64,000 nucleotides of DNA from Acidulodesulfobacterium sp021802425 (GTDB lineage: Bacteria > SZUA-79 > Acidulodesulfobacterales > Acidulodesulfobacteraceae). The notes below the pieces were generated by a model. It made no database searches. It worked only from the letters and a program-made list of their open reading frames with translations, and was not told where the DNA came from. The number at the start of each line of letters is the position of its first letter. Position 1 is the first letter of the stretch. Shown one piece after another: positions 34,740 through 45,001 of the stretch. The translations under genes and the position numbers were made by a program. The DNA is taken from the NCBI GenBank assembly GCA_021802425.1, contig JAJZXJ010000004.1, positions 35,604 to 99,603 of the forward strand, written 5' to 3'.

Positions 34740-35959
34740 TGGAAAATATAGTTTACATCGACGAGATCGAAATAAAGAATAAAACACTGCTTATAAGAGT
34801 GGATTTTAATGTTCCGCTCGATCAAAACGGAAACATTACCGATGATACCAGAATTAGAGCGGTTCTTCCCACGATTAATTACTGTTTGGACGAGAATGCA
34901 AAGATAGTTTTAATATCCCATATGGGAAGGCCTAAAGGAAATAAGGTTCCCGAACTTTCGCTCATAGTGGTTGCGAAAAGATTAAGCAGGCTTTTAGATA
35001 AAGATGTTAAATTTGTAAACGACTGCATCGGAGAGTTAGCAGAAAATACCGTTAAGTCAGCATCTTATGGAGATATTATACTTCTGGAAAACTTAAGATT
35101 TTATTCGGAAGAAACAAATAATGATGAAGAATTCGGGAAAAAATTGGCCTCGTTATGCGATATTTATGTTAACGATGCATTTGCAACGGCGCACAGGTCT
35201 CACGCCTCGAATGTTTCGGTTGCTAAATTCGTAAAAACATGTGCCGCCGGGTTTCTTATCAGAAAAGAGTTAAATTACTTTACAAGGGCGATAGAAAGCC
35301 CTATGAAGCCGTTTGTCGCCATTGTCGGAGGGGCAAAGGTTTCGGGGAAAATAGAGGTATTGTCGAATTTTGCGGACAAGGTGGACAAACTTATAATAGG
35401 CGGCGCCATGTCTAATACCTTCCTTAAGGCTATGGGGTATGATGTCGGCAGTTCATTAGTTGAAGACGACATGATTGAATACGCAAAAAAAACCCTTGAA
35501 AAAATAAAAGAAAAAAATATAAAACTTTACCTTCCCGTAGATGTCGTTGTTGCCGACAGATTTACTCCCGATGCAGAAACTAAGGTTACCACCGTTCAGG
35601 AAATTCCAAAAGGCTGGATGGCGTTAGATATAGGTCCTGCAACGGTTACCCTTTTTACGGAGGCTATTCAAAATGCCAAAACAATTGTATGGAACGGTCC
35701 GATGGGCGTCTTTGAATTCGATGCCTTTAGCAGAGGAACATTTGCTTTGGTTTCCAGTGTGGCAAATGCTTATGCCCTCACGATAGTGGGCGGCGGCGAT
35801 ACGGATGTTGCCCTGCATAGAGCCGGAGAGTTTGCCAAGATGTCTTATGTTTCTACCGGCGGAGGGGCATTTCTGGAGCTTTTGGAAGGGAAGAAATTGC
35901 CGGGAATCGAGGCATTGATAAACTGCTCCAAAAAGAATAATTTAAAAAAATTGCCGTAA
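34739..35959 (+). CDS. pgk: Phosphoglycerate kinase
   Basis: Pgk makes ATP from 1,3-bisphosphoglycerate. The ATG at 34739 overlaps the gap stop and gives 406 residues, the normal length. RVDFNVPLDQNG, SHMGRPKG, LENLRFYSEE and the ATP-site GGGDTDVAL near the C-terminus are all present. The upstream in-frame start at 34688 lies within gap and is rejected. Confidence 0.97.
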   Translation: MENIVYIDEIEIKNKTLLIRVDFNVPLDQNGNITDDTRIRAVLPTINYCLDENAKIVLISHMGRPKGNKVPELSLIVVAKRLSRLLDKDVKFVNDCIGELAENTVKSASYGDIILLENLRFYSEETNNDEEFGKKLASLCDIYVNDAFATAHRSHASNVSVAKFVKTCAAGFLIRKELNYFTRAIESPMKPFVAIVGGAKVSGKIEVLSNFADKVDKLIIGGAMSNTFLKAMGYDVGSSLVEDDMIEYAKKTLEKIKEKNIKLYLPVDVVVADRFTPDAETKVTTVQEIPKGWMALDIGPATVTLFTEAIQNAKTIVWNGPMGVFEFDAFSRGTFALVSSVANAYALTIVGGGDTDVALHRAGEFAKMSYVSTGGGAFLELLEGKKLPGIEALINCSKKNNLKKLP

Positions 35960-36003
35960 ATCCTCATTATTAATTTAACCTATTAACCTATTAAATGAAC
36001 TAA

Positions 36004-36465
36004 ATGAAGAAAAAGTTAATCATATTAATTTCGATTTTCCTTCCAGTTTTAATTTTTGATCAATATTTAAAATATTTAGTTAATAAACGCATATCGTTAT
36101 TTCGGAAGATAACCGTTATAAAGCACTATTTCAATATAGTGCATGTCGATAATACCGGCGTTGCTTTCGGCCTTATGAATAATTACTCGTCTTTGTTTAT
36201 TATAATATTTACGGCTTTAATTATTGTTCTTATAACCTATATTTTGTTTAAACTAAAAATTAGTTCGTCTTTATTTATAATTAGTTCGTCTTTAATAATT
36301 TCGGGCGCATTTTCGAATCTTCTAAACAGAATTTTTCAAGGATATGTCGTTGACTTTCTTGATTTTCATATTTACGGCTATCACTGGCCAAGCTTTAATC
36401 TTGCGGACAGCTCCGTTGTGACGGGAACAATACTGTTTTTTATTTCTATAATCAAGTACATATAG
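36004..36465 (+). CDS. lspA: Lipoprotein signal peptidase II
   Basis: LspA cleaves the signal peptide of prolipoproteins at the inner membrane. The 153-residue protein has four membrane helices and the family blocks DQYLKYLV, NTGVAFGL, SGAFSNLLNRI, VVDFLDF (first catalytic Asp) and WPSFNLADS (second catalytic Asp). The usual NLIDR is NLLNR here, a mild variation outside the catalytic pair. It leads the lspA-leuS-lptE run. Confidence 0.93.
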   Translation: MKKKLIILISIFLPVLIFDQYLKYLVNKRISLFRKITVIKHYFNIVHVDNTGVAFGLMNNYSSLFIIIFTALIIVLITYILFKLKISSSLFIISSSLIISGAFSNLLNRIFQGYVVDFLDFHIYGYHWPSFNLADSSVVTGTILFFISIIKYI

Positions 36466-36496
36466 AATATTGTTGTAAGCATTATACATCATAAAA

Positions 36497-39019
36497 ATGG
36501 AAATAGACAAAAGTTACGATTTTAATAAAATAGAAAGCAAGTGGCAATTCCTCTGGGAAAATAAAAAGACATTCGGCGTACAGAACGATATTTCCGGAAG
36601 CAAGCCAAAATTCTATTGCTTAGAAATGTTCCCGTATCCTTCGGGCAAAATTCATATGGGACATGTCAGAAACTACGCAATCGGAGATGCAATTGCGAGA
36701 TTCAAAAGATTAAAGGGCTGCTCCGTGCTTCATCCTATCGGTTTTGACAGCTTTGGACTTCCTGCCGAAAATGCCGCAATAAAAAATAAAACAAATCCAT
36801 CCGGGTGGACTAAAAGCAATATAGGTTCAATGACCCTGCAGTTAAAAAGACTCGGTTTTTCTTATGATTGGGACAGGATAGTAATAACATCCGACCCGTC
36901 ATACTATAAATGGGAGCAGTTATTCTTTTTGCAGATGCTAAAGAATGGATTGGCTTATAAGAAGGCTTCAAATGTCAACTGGTGCGAGTCCTGCCATACC
37001 ACGCTTGCCAATGAACAGGTTGAAGACGGCAAGTGCTGGAGATGCGGAAATAATATAACGATAAAAAATATGGAGCAGTGGTTTTTCAAGATAACGGCTT
37101 ACGCTGAAGAGCTGCTCGAAGATTTGGACGATCTGAAAGGCTGGCCGGATAAGGTTAGAACAATGCAAAAAAATTGGATTGGCAAGAGTTCCGGCTTAAG
37201 CGTATTTTTTAAGATAGAAGGTTCGGAAGATAGCGAAGACGGAATAGAAATATTTACCACGCGGCCGGATACTATTTTCGGAGCGACTTTTGTTGCAATG
37301 TCCCCGTTTCACCCGCTTGCAAAAAAATTAGTTAAAGAGCCGGAAAAAAGAATCGAGTTAGAAAGAATTATTCACAATTCATTAGTTTCAAAAGATATTG
37401 CGGAAAAAGAGGGATTTTTTACGGGCTCTTATGCTATTAATCCGTTTACGGATAAAAAGATTCCGATATATGTGGCTAATTTTGTCCTGATGGATTACGG
37501 AACAGGCGCGATAATGTCGGTTCCGGCCCATGACGAAAGGGATTATGAATTTGCAAAAAAATATAACCTTGAAATAATCAGGGTAATAAGGCATAAAAGC
37601 GGGTTTGAAAAAGAACCGGACGATAGCCTTCCATATATGCTGCAGGGGGAAATTGTCAACTCAGGAGAGTTTAACGGGCTTTCTTCCGAAGAGGCAAAAG
37701 AAAAGATTTCGGCTTATGCGGAAAAATTGGGGATAGGTAAAAAAGTTATTAATTACAGACTCAGGGATTGGGGAATATCCAGACAAAGATACTGGGGGTG
37801 CCCTATTCCCGTGGTTTACTGCGAAAAATGCGGAACGGTTCCTTTAAATGAGAGCGATTTGCCGTTAATTCTTCCGGACGACATTACTTTTACGGGGGAA
37901 GGCGCTTCGCCTTTAGAAAAGCTGGAATCCTTTATAAATACAAAATGCCCTAAGTGCGGCGGCTATGCAAGGCGTGAGGCCGATACAATGGATACATTCG
38001 TTGAATCTTCATGGTATTTTTTAAGATATACTCTTTTAAACAGGATAGAACAGGTTCCGTTTAAAAAAGACGATATATCCTATTGGCTTCCGGTTGATCA
38101 GTATGTAGGCGGGGTCGAGCATGCCGTTATGCACCTTTTATATTCAAGATTTTTTGTAAAAGTCTTGAGGGATTTAAATTACTTTGATTTAGACGAGCCG
38201 TTTGAAAATCTTTTAACACAGGGAATGGTTGTAAAAAACGGCGCCAAGATGTCCAAATCTAAAGGCAATGTCGTAGATCCCGATGAGCTTATTAAAAAAT
38301 TCGGAGCCGATACGGTAAGGTTATTCATTCTTTTTGCCGCTCCGCCCGAAAAGGATTTAGAGTGGAACGATTCCGGGGTCGAAGGGGCATTCAGGTTTAT
38401 CAATAAGTTTTACAAAACGATTATTACGGCTTATGCGGATATTTTTAAAAATATAGATAACGATTTTGCAATGGAAGACGGAAGCGCGGATAACATAAAT
38501 CAGGGCGTTAAAAAAATTGTTTATCGGCTTTCCCTGGTGATAGAAAAAACGGAAGCGGAGATGAACGGGCGTTATCATTTCAATACGATAATAAGTTCTT
38601 CAATGGAATTACTTAACGATTTTAACGACTATATGGCGGACGAGATTCAAAAAGAGAGAGTTTTAAATCCGGCGGATAGATATTTACTAAAGTATTTTCT
38701 AAACTCCGTGATTATGATATTATATCCGTTTATTCCGCATGTCTGTTCGGAAGCCTATGAAATTTTGAACGGTTCGGCAATAGAAAAGGCATCGTGGCCG
38801 GAGATTAAAGACACGGGATATATTCAGGAAAAATGCAATATAGCCGTGCAGATAAACGGGAAAATGAGAGACCTTGTTGTTGCAGATTTAAATGCAAGCG
38901 AAGATTCAGTAATAGAAGCCGCGTTGAACAGCAATAAGATAAGAAAATATGTCGCGCATAAAAGCAGTATTAAAAAAACTATATATATTAAAAATAAGCT
39001 TTTAAGCATAATAGTGTGA
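36497..39019 (+). CDS. leuS: Leucyl-tRNA synthetase
   Basis: LeuS charges tRNA-Leu. The 840-residue protein has the class I motif HMGH (53-56), two zinc-binding Cys groups (CESCHTTL...CWRCG and CEKCGTVPL...CPKCGG), the editing domain with TTRPDTIFGATF, and KMSKS near 584. The length is typical of bacteria. lptE follows after one base, the common order in Gram-negatives. Confidence 0.98.
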   Translation: MEIDKSYDFNKIESKWQFLWENKKTFGVQNDISGSKPKFYCLEMFPYPSGKIHMGHVRNYAIGDAIARFKRLKGCSVLHPIGFDSFGLPAENAAIKNKTNPSGWTKSNIGSMTLQLKRLGFSYDWDRIVITSDPSYYKWEQLFFLQMLKNGLAYKKASNVNWCESCHTTLANEQVEDGKCWRCGNNITIKNMEQWFFKITAYAEELLEDLDDLKGWPDKVRTMQKNWIGKSSGLSVFFKIEGSEDSEDGIEIFTTRPDTIFGATFVAMSPFHPLAKKLVKEPEKRIELERIIHNSLVSKDIAEKEGFFTGSYAINPFTDKKIPIYVANFVLMDYGTGAIMSVPAHDERDYEFAKKYNLEIIRVIRHKSGFEKEPDDSLPYMLQGEIVNSGEFNGLSSEEAKEKISAYAEKLGIGKKVINYRLRDWGISRQRYWGCPIPVVYCEKCGTVPLNESDLPLILPDDITFTGEGASPLEKLESFINTKCPKCGGYARREADTMDTFVESSWYFLRYTLLNRIEQVPFKKDDISYWLPVDQYVGGVEHAVMHLLYSRFFVKVLRDLNYFDLDEPFENLLTQGMVVKNGAKMSKSKGNVVDPDELIKKFGADTVRLFILFAAPPEKDLEWNDSGVEGAFRFINKFYKTIITAYADIFKNIDNDFAMEDGSADNINQGVKKIVYRLSLVIEKTEAEMNGRYHFNTIISSSMELLNDFNDYMADEIQKERVLNPADRYLLKYFLNSVIMILYPFIPHVCSEAYEILNGSAIEKASWPEIKDTGYIQEKCNIAVQINGKMRDLVVADLNASEDSVIEAALNSNKIRKYVAHKSSIKKTIYIKNKLLSIIV

Positions 39020-39020
39020 T

Positions 39021-39578
39021 ATGAAAAATAAATTTGCCTTAGTTGTTATTATTGCTTTTGCCTCTCTTTTTACTTCCGCTTGCGGCTTTAGCATGTTAAG
39101 TCAAAAAAATAGCTCCGTTAATATTTACGGCAAATATAAAAAATATAATAATATTTCTCAAATATTTATAAAGCCTTTTAAAAATTTAACCTATAAATCC
39201 GGCGTGGGAGTTTACTTTTCAAATAATCTCGCTTATTATTTAAATACCTCGACGGATATGTTTACCGCAAACCGGGGAGACGCAAGATATTATTTAACCG
39301 GAAAGATTGTTTCTATCCAAAATAGCGTTATGTCGTACACCGGCGTTGCCGCGGCGGTTGAATATATGATAACGGCAACCGTAAAGGTAAGCTTGTATAA
39401 AACAAGCGGAAGAATAATTGTAAGCAATGTTAATATCTCATCCAGCGCTTTTTATTATAATTATATTAATCCCCTTATTGCGCATAAACAAGAAAAGGCG
39501 GCGTTGAAAACCGTGTCAAAAAGGGTTGCCAGAAAAATTGCGATATTTATCGAATCAAGGAGATTAATTGAGAAATAA
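39021..39578 (+). CDS. lptE: LPS-assembly lipoprotein LptE-like
   Basis: LptE plugs the LptD barrel and helps place LPS in the outer membrane. The 185-residue protein has a signal peptide with C21 in TSACGF, followed by the beta-rich LptE-like body (IFIKPFKNLTYKSGVG, RYYLTGKIVS). Sequence similarity in this family is low; the CGF N-terminus and position right after leuS are the main evidence. Confidence 0.78.
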   Translation: MKNKFALVVIIAFASLFTSACGFSMLSQKNSSVNIYGKYKKYNNISQIFIKPFKNLTYKSGVGVYFSNNLAYYLNTSTDMFTANRGDARYYLTGKIVSIQNSVMSYTGVAAAVEYMITATVKVSLYKTSGRIIVSNVNISSSAFYYNYINPLIAHKQEKAALKTVSKRVARKIAIFIESRRLIEK

Positions 39579-39605
39579 TAATATTAGCAAACAATCTATC
39601 CGATA

Positions 39606-40193
39606 TTAAACCGTTCTTTCAAAGTTATAGCCGTTTATTTTCTTTATTTTTTTATACGCGATAAGGGTAATTTTTGCAAATGAGTAACCTAAAATTCCTC
39701 CCGCTATAACATCTAACGGATAGTGTTCGCCGTCGTAAACACGGGAAAAGGCAACTATGAATGCCAGAGTATAAAACAATTTATAGTGCTTAGGAAATAG
39801 ATATGAAAGAGCAACGGATAGAGAAAAAGCGGTAACGGCGTGGCCTGACGGGAATGAGTATTCGGTGAGGTGTCTTCCAAGTAAATTGATATGCACGGCG
39901 CCGTCTTTTATAAGGTTATGAAGCGCGACTATCGGTCTCGGCCTATTCACGAACCTTTTTATAATAATATCGAATATCCCGGGAACAAGCTGCGTCAAAA
40001 CAAGCAAAAAGACCGATTGCTTAAATTTTAAACGGTTATATATATAAACATAAACAAGAACAAGCCAGTATGCCACCCACCCGTTGCCCAAAAATGTAAA
40101 CGCCCGCATATTTTCATTGAGAAAGGAAAAATGAAAATTATTGTTTATGAATAAAAAAAGGGCCGTATCTAAATGAAGAATATAGGAAAGCAT
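39606..40193 (-). CDS. PAP2-family membrane phosphatase
   Basis: The 195-residue protein has five or six membrane helices and the three acid-phosphatase motifs: KRFVNRPRP, PSGHAVTAF and SRVYDGEHYPLDVIAG. Family members remove phosphate from lipid pyrophosphates such as undecaprenyl-PP or from lipid A. Given the LPS genes nearby, a role in envelope lipid recycling is likely, but the substrate is not determined. Confidence 0.87.
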   Translation of the reverse strand: MLSYILHLDTALFLFINNNFHFSFLNENMRAFTFLGNGWVAYWLVLVYVYIYNRLKFKQSVFLLVLTQLVPGIFDIIIKRFVNRPRPIVALHNLIKDGAVHINLLGRHLTEYSFPSGHAVTAFSLSVALSYLFPKHYKLFYTLAFIVAFSRVYDGEHYPLDVIAGGILGYSFAKITLIAYKKIKKINGYNFERTV

Positions 40194-40324
40194 AAATAAA
40201 TTTTTATTTTTGATTTTATAAATTATTAAGATATAATTTTAATAGAATTAATCCTGTAATGCAACCCGTAATTTTGTAATATTTCTTAAAATACTATTCT
40301 TATCGTCTAAAAAGGAGTATTTAT

Positions 40325-42853
40325 ATGCAGGCAGTTATAATGGCAGGCGGCTTCGGGACAAGGCTTAAACCCTTGACGAATAATGCTCCAAAACCCATGA
40401 TACATGTGGCAAACAAACCTATGATGGAACATGTCGTCAATCTGTTAAAAATACACGGGATAGTCGATTTAATTGTTTTGCTTTATGTGCAGCCGGAGGT
40501 AATAAAGAATTATTTTAAGGACGGGGCCGGTTTCGGGGTGAATATCGAATATGTGCTGGCGGAAGAAGACTACGGAACCGCCGGAGCGGTTAAAAATGTC
40601 GAAAAAATAATTAAGGACGGAAAGGATGACGACTTTCTTGTAATCAGCGCCGATATAATTACCGATGTCAACTTAAAAAAGCCTATAGATTTTCACATCG
40701 GCAAAAAAAGCGATGCTACAATCGTTCTCACGCGGGTCGAAAATCCATTGCCTTACGGAATTGTCATTACCGACAGCGAAGGCAGGGTAACTAAATTTCT
40801 TGAAAAACCCACATGGTCCGAGGTTTTCAGCGACACGGTAAACACAGGAATTTATATCTTGCGTAAAAATGTGTTAAAGCTTATCCCCGAAAAAAGCGAG
40901 TTTGATTTCTCGAAAGACCTGTTCCCCCTGCTTTTAAAAGAGAATAAGAACCTTTTCGGCCACATATGTTCCTGCTATTGGAGGGATGTAGGCACGCTTT
41001 CGGAATACAGGCAAAGCCATCTAGACATCATAGCGGGCAAAATAGATTTGAATATAGAGGGGGAAACGCTTGCAAAGAACAATATAAAAATCGGCGAAAA
41101 AAGCATTATTGATATAAGCTGCGATGTCGAAAACTCGATATTCGGAAAAGATGTTCATGTACTTCAAAACTGCAAAATTAAAAATTGCGTTGTAGGAGAT
41201 AATTGCATCATCGGTGAAAATACGGCGTTAAGCGGTTCCGTCGTCGGAAAAAATGCAAAAATAGGCGCAAATTGCGAGATTCAGGAAGCCATAATAGGAT
41301 ACAAATCAAATATCGGCAGAAATGTTTTTATCGGTTCCGGCGCCGTAATATCCGATGTTTGCGATATCGGCAACGAAGCGGTAATAAATCCCAATGTTAA
41401 AATTTGGCCTTTTAAGAATGTGGAAGACGGGGCAATATTATCGGAAAGCCTGATTTGGTCGGATAAATGGAGCGCTAAGATATTCGGACAATACGGCATA
41501 ACCGCTCTCGCAAATCTGGAAATAACCCCTGAATTCGCGTCGAAACTAGGGGCCGCCTTTGGCGCAACGATAGGTAAAAACAGAACTATTTCAGTTTCAA
41601 GGGACAGCCATAAAACATCGAGATTATTTTCAAGGGCTATGATGTCGGGAGTTCTTTCCGTAGGGGTCAATGTAAACGACTTTAGCGATACTCCGATATC
41701 CATCGTCCGGTATCAGGCAAAGCAGTTTAAGAGCTATGGAGGCATTCATGTCAGAAAACACCCCTTTGATAAAAAACTGTTGAATATAAAGTTTTTTGAC
41801 CACAACGGCTTAGATTTATCCCCCTTAGGCGAACAGAAAATCGAAAGATTGTTTTTTAGGGAAGATTATGCAAGGGTCGGCTCGGAAGAGACGGGAGAGA
41901 TATTTTATCCCACGCATGGAACCGAATATTATACGGATGGATTTTTGAGTAAAATCGATACCGATAAAATTATAAAGAAAAAATTTAAGATTGTAATCGA
42001 TTATTCGTATGGAAGTTCGAGCAAGATTTTTCCGGCGATAATTGGAAGGCTGGGGATAGATTCCGTTCATTTGAATGCAAATTTAGACCAGACGAAGATT
42101 ACAAAAACGGAAAGGGAATTTAAAAAATCGCTTAAGGACTTGTCGAGCATTGTAAAATCTATCAGCGCGGATATAGGTATTTTTATCGACAACGGCGGAG
42201 AAAAGATATATATCTGCGATGAAAACGGGGATAATATAGACGGGAATACGGCATTGTCATTAATGTGCCTTCTCGTTATGAAGACGGAAAAAATGGATAA
42301 AATAATTTCCGTTCCTGTCAATTCATCGTGTAATATATTAAAAATGGCTAAGGATCATAACTTCGAAGTTATTTTGGCTAAAAACTCTTCTAACGCCCTT
42401 ATGGAAAAATCTGCCGATTCCAAAGTTTATTTTGTCGGCGATAACGAAGGGGGCTACATTTACTCTAAATTTATGCCCGCATTTGATGGAATGTACTCCG
42501 CGGTAAAACTTCTCGAGATGCTTGCCAGACTTAACACTACAATTAAAAATGAGATGCGTTATATCGAGCCGACCTATTTTGAATATAAAATAATTCCTTG
42601 CCCAACCGAGTTAAAGGGGTTTATAATGAGAAAACTCATAGAAAAATACAGGGATGAAAATGCGTTATTCATCGATGGGATAAAGCTGATAAAGCCAAAC
42701 GGTTGGGTTCTGGCATATCCAGCTTCCGAAGGCGCTCATTTTGAGATATTTTCCGAAAGCAGGGAAAAAGACGAAGCATTAGCTTTAATAAATCAATTTA
42801 GCGGCGATATAGATAGGTGGAAAAATGAAAGAAATTTCAGCGCTCTGTCATAG
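40325..42853 (+). CDS. Sugar-nucleotidyltransferase fused to a degenerate phosphohexomutase domain
   Basis: The first ~235 residues are a nucleotidyltransferase (MAGGFGTRLKPLTNNAPKPM at 7-26). A left-handed beta-helix of hexapeptide repeats follows (about 250-370), then a phosphomannomutase-like half (about 390-842). In that half the catalytic Ser loop TASHNP is replaced (GGIHVRKHP) and the metal loop DGDxDR reads DNGGEK, so mutase activity is unlikely. Fusions of this kind are usually annotated mannose-1-phosphate guanylyltransferase. An active mutase is encoded directly downstream and overlaps by 29 bases, suggesting a functional pair for GDP-mannose or a related nucleotide sugar. Confidence 0.85.
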   Translation: MQAVIMAGGFGTRLKPLTNNAPKPMIHVANKPMMEHVVNLLKIHGIVDLIVLLYVQPEVIKNYFKDGAGFGVNIEYVLAEEDYGTAGAVKNVEKIIKDGKDDDFLVISADIITDVNLKKPIDFHIGKKSDATIVLTRVENPLPYGIVITDSEGRVTKFLEKPTWSEVFSDTVNTGIYILRKNVLKLIPEKSEFDFSKDLFPLLLKENKNLFGHICSCYWRDVGTLSEYRQSHLDIIAGKIDLNIEGETLAKNNIKIGEKSIIDISCDVENSIFGKDVHVLQNCKIKNCVVGDNCIIGENTALSGSVVGKNAKIGANCEIQEAIIGYKSNIGRNVFIGSGAVISDVCDIGNEAVINPNVKIWPFKNVEDGAILSESLIWSDKWSAKIFGQYGITALANLEITPEFASKLGAAFGATIGKNRTISVSRDSHKTSRLFSRAMMSGVLSVGVNVNDFSDTPISIVRYQAKQFKSYGGIHVRKHPFDKKLLNIKFFDHNGLDLSPLGEQKIERLFFREDYARVGSEETGEIFYPTHGTEYYTDGFLSKIDTDKIIKKKFKIVIDYSYGSSSKIFPAIIGRLGIDSVHLNANLDQTKITKTEREFKKSLKDLSSIVKSISADIGIFIDNGGEKIYICDENGDNIDGNTALSLMCLLVMKTEKMDKIISVPVNSSCNILKMAKDHNFEVILAKNSSNALMEKSADSKVYFVGDNEGGYIYSKFMPAFDGMYSAVKLLEMLARLNTTIKNEMRYIEPTYFEYKIIPCPTELKGFIMRKLIEKYRDENALFIDGIKLIKPNGWVLAYPASEGAHFEIFSESREKDEALALINQFSGDIDRWKNERNFSALS

Positions 42854-44327
42854 CAAGGAAAGCCCCTGGATCGAGTTCGGAACATCCGGTTACAGAGGCA
42901 GGATTGCGGACGATTTTACTTTTGATGCCGTCAAAACCGTATCGCAGGCTATATGCGATTTTTTAACGGAAAAATACAGCGGTTCGTTTCCTTCAAAAAA
43001 GATAATCATAGGCTATGATACAAGATTTTTATCGGAAGAATTTGCAAAATTAAGCTCCTGTGTTTTTTGCGCCAACGGGTTTTCCGTGATTTTTGCAAAC
43101 ACCTTTACCCCGACGCCGGTTATAGCTATAAAAATCCTGAAAGAAAAAGCCTTAGGGGCAATAAACATAACGGCAAGCCATAACCCTTATAATTACAACG
43201 GGATTAAGTTTTCCCCCGATTGGGGAGGGCCCGCTCTTCCCGAAGATACGGAAATTATAACAAGAAAATCCAATGAACTTTTAAAATTACCCGAATATAA
43301 ATTTATGGACATAGATGACGCGAAAAACCGGGGGTTCTTGGTAGAGGCGGATTTTATAAGTGATTATGCGGACTTAATAAAAACTAAATTAGATTTAAAA
43401 CTTATATCGAAAAATAATAAAAATATATTTCCTTTCATAACCTCTTTGCATGGAACGGGGCAGGGTATTATAGGAAATGTATTGAAAGAAGCCGGTTTTG
43501 AATTTGAAGAAATCGATAAGGAAAGAGACGCATTTTTTTTGCCGGGCATGGCGCCAGACCCTTCCGCTAAAAATTTGAGAGGTTTGGGGAAATTAATTAA
43601 AGATTATAATAAAAATGCGGCAGGAAATAAACCTGCGAAGCTGGCATTAGGGCTTGCAACAGACGGGGATGCCGACAGATACGGTATATTGGATGAAGAC
43701 GGGGAGCTTGTCGAACCCAATATCATTTTTCCGCTTCTTTATAATTATTATATAGAGGGAAAGGGCATAAAGGGTGATGTTGCAAGAAGTGTGGCTACTA
43801 CCGCCTTAGTCGATAGGGTTGCGAAATATTACGGTTTTAAAGTCATCGAAACCCCCGTCGGCTTTAAATATCTCGGTAAACTTATATCGGAGGGCAAAGC
43901 CGTAATGGCGGGGGAAGAATCCTCCGGGTTAACGGTAACGGGGCATACCCCTGATAAAGACGGAATTTATACATGTCTTTTAGTTCTTGAAATGTTATCC
44001 TATTATATGAAGCCTTTAAAATTGCTTGTGAAAACCCTTCTTGAAAAATTTGGGCCTATATATAGCAAACGGATAAATGTTCCGGTGGATAAAGAAAAAT
44101 TTAAAGCGGAAATCGATGAGAAGATGGAAAATTTCCCGCCCGTTTACAAAGGCAAGAAAGTTATCGGCAAAAATACGGCCGACGGTTATAAGGTATTTTT
44201 CGACGACGATTCGTGGCTTTTGGCAAGGCTTTCTGGAACCGAAGATTTAATGAGAATATACGGCGAATCCGATACGGCAGAAAATCTTAATACCTTAATA
44301 AATTCATTTCAAGAATATTTAATTTAA
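42825..44327 (+). CDS. Phosphoglucomutase/phosphomannomutase
   Basis: The 500-residue enzyme moves phosphate between C1 and C6 of a hexose. It has FGTSGYRG at the start, phospho-Ser loop TASHNPYNYNG, metal loop DGDADR, sugar loop GEESSGLT and the C-terminal phosphate-binding RLSGTEDLMRIY. All catalytic parts missing in the preceding fused domain are here. An AGGTGG ribosome site lies inside the upstream gene. Confidence 0.93.
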   Translation: MKEISALCHSKESPWIEFGTSGYRGRIADDFTFDAVKTVSQAICDFLTEKYSGSFPSKKIIIGYDTRFLSEEFAKLSSCVFCANGFSVIFANTFTPTPVIAIKILKEKALGAINITASHNPYNYNGIKFSPDWGGPALPEDTEIITRKSNELLKLPEYKFMDIDDAKNRGFLVEADFISDYADLIKTKLDLKLISKNNKNIFPFITSLHGTGQGIIGNVLKEAGFEFEEIDKERDAFFLPGMAPDPSAKNLRGLGKLIKDYNKNAAGNKPAKLALGLATDGDADRYGILDEDGELVEPNIIFPLLYNYYIEGKGIKGDVARSVATTALVDRVAKYYGFKVIETPVGFKYLGKLISEGKAVMAGEESSGLTVTGHTPDKDGIYTCLLVLEMLSYYMKPLKLLVKTLLEKFGPIYSKRINVPVDKEKFKAEIDEKMENFPPVYKGKKVIGKNTADGYKVFFDDDSWLLARLSGTEDLMRIYGESDTAENLNTLINSFQEYLI

Positions 44328-44357
44328 TTTAATTTAATTTAACTCAAAAAATAAATT

Positions 44358-44987
44358 GTGAAATTTTACACTATTCCGGCAGGGCCTTTCGAGGTAAACA
44401 CATACCTTGTATTTAATGATAAAAATGACAAAAAAGAGGGCTTTATAATCGACCCGGGGGGTCAGGAAAAAAGAATAGATAAGATAATAAAGGATGAAAA
44501 TGTAGATTTAAAATTTATACTTAATACGCATTGCCATATAGACCATGTAAGTATGGATAATTATTTTAAGGGAAAATACGGCATTAAAATTATTGCCAAC
44601 AAAAAAGATGAACTTATATTAAAAAACTTGAAAAATCAGGCTGAATACTTAGGATTTGATTTTAATGAAAATGTTGTAATAGACGAATATTTAACCGAAA
44701 ATAATGTTATCAATATAGGAGATATTAATATTCTGCCGATTTTTACACCGGGCCATTCTCCGGGCAGCACATCATTTTTAGTAAATGAAAAATATCTTTT
44801 TAGCGGAGATACCCTTTTTAAAAGCACTATCGGAAGAACGGACATTTTAGGCGGTTCGTTTGACGAGATTATAAGTTCTATTAAGAACAAATTATTAATA
44901 CTAGGTGACGACATAATAGTTTTGCCGGGTCACGGCGAAACCACCACCATAGGGGAAGAAAGAAAATATAACGCGTATTTAATCTAA
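44358..44987 (+). CDS. Metallo-beta-lactamase fold hydrolase, glyoxalase II-like
   Basis: The 209-residue protein starts at GTG and has NTHCHIDHV (two-metal site), FTPGHSPGS, FSGDTLF and VLPGHGETTTIGEER, the pattern of the YcbL/GloB-like group. Members hydrolyse thioesters such as S-lactoylglutathione. The true substrate is unknown. It ends 14 bases before coaBC. Confidence 0.85.
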   Translation: MKFYTIPAGPFEVNTYLVFNDKNDKKEGFIIDPGGQEKRIDKIIKDENVDLKFILNTHCHIDHVSMDNYFKGKYGIKIIANKKDELILKNLKNQAEYLGFDFNENVVIDEYLTENNVINIGDINILPIFTPGHSPGSTSFLVNEKYLFSGDTLFKSTIGRTDILGGSFDEIISSIKNKLLILGDDIIVLPGHGETTTIGEERKYNAYLI

Positions 44988-45001
44988 TTTTTCTAATTGC
45001 T

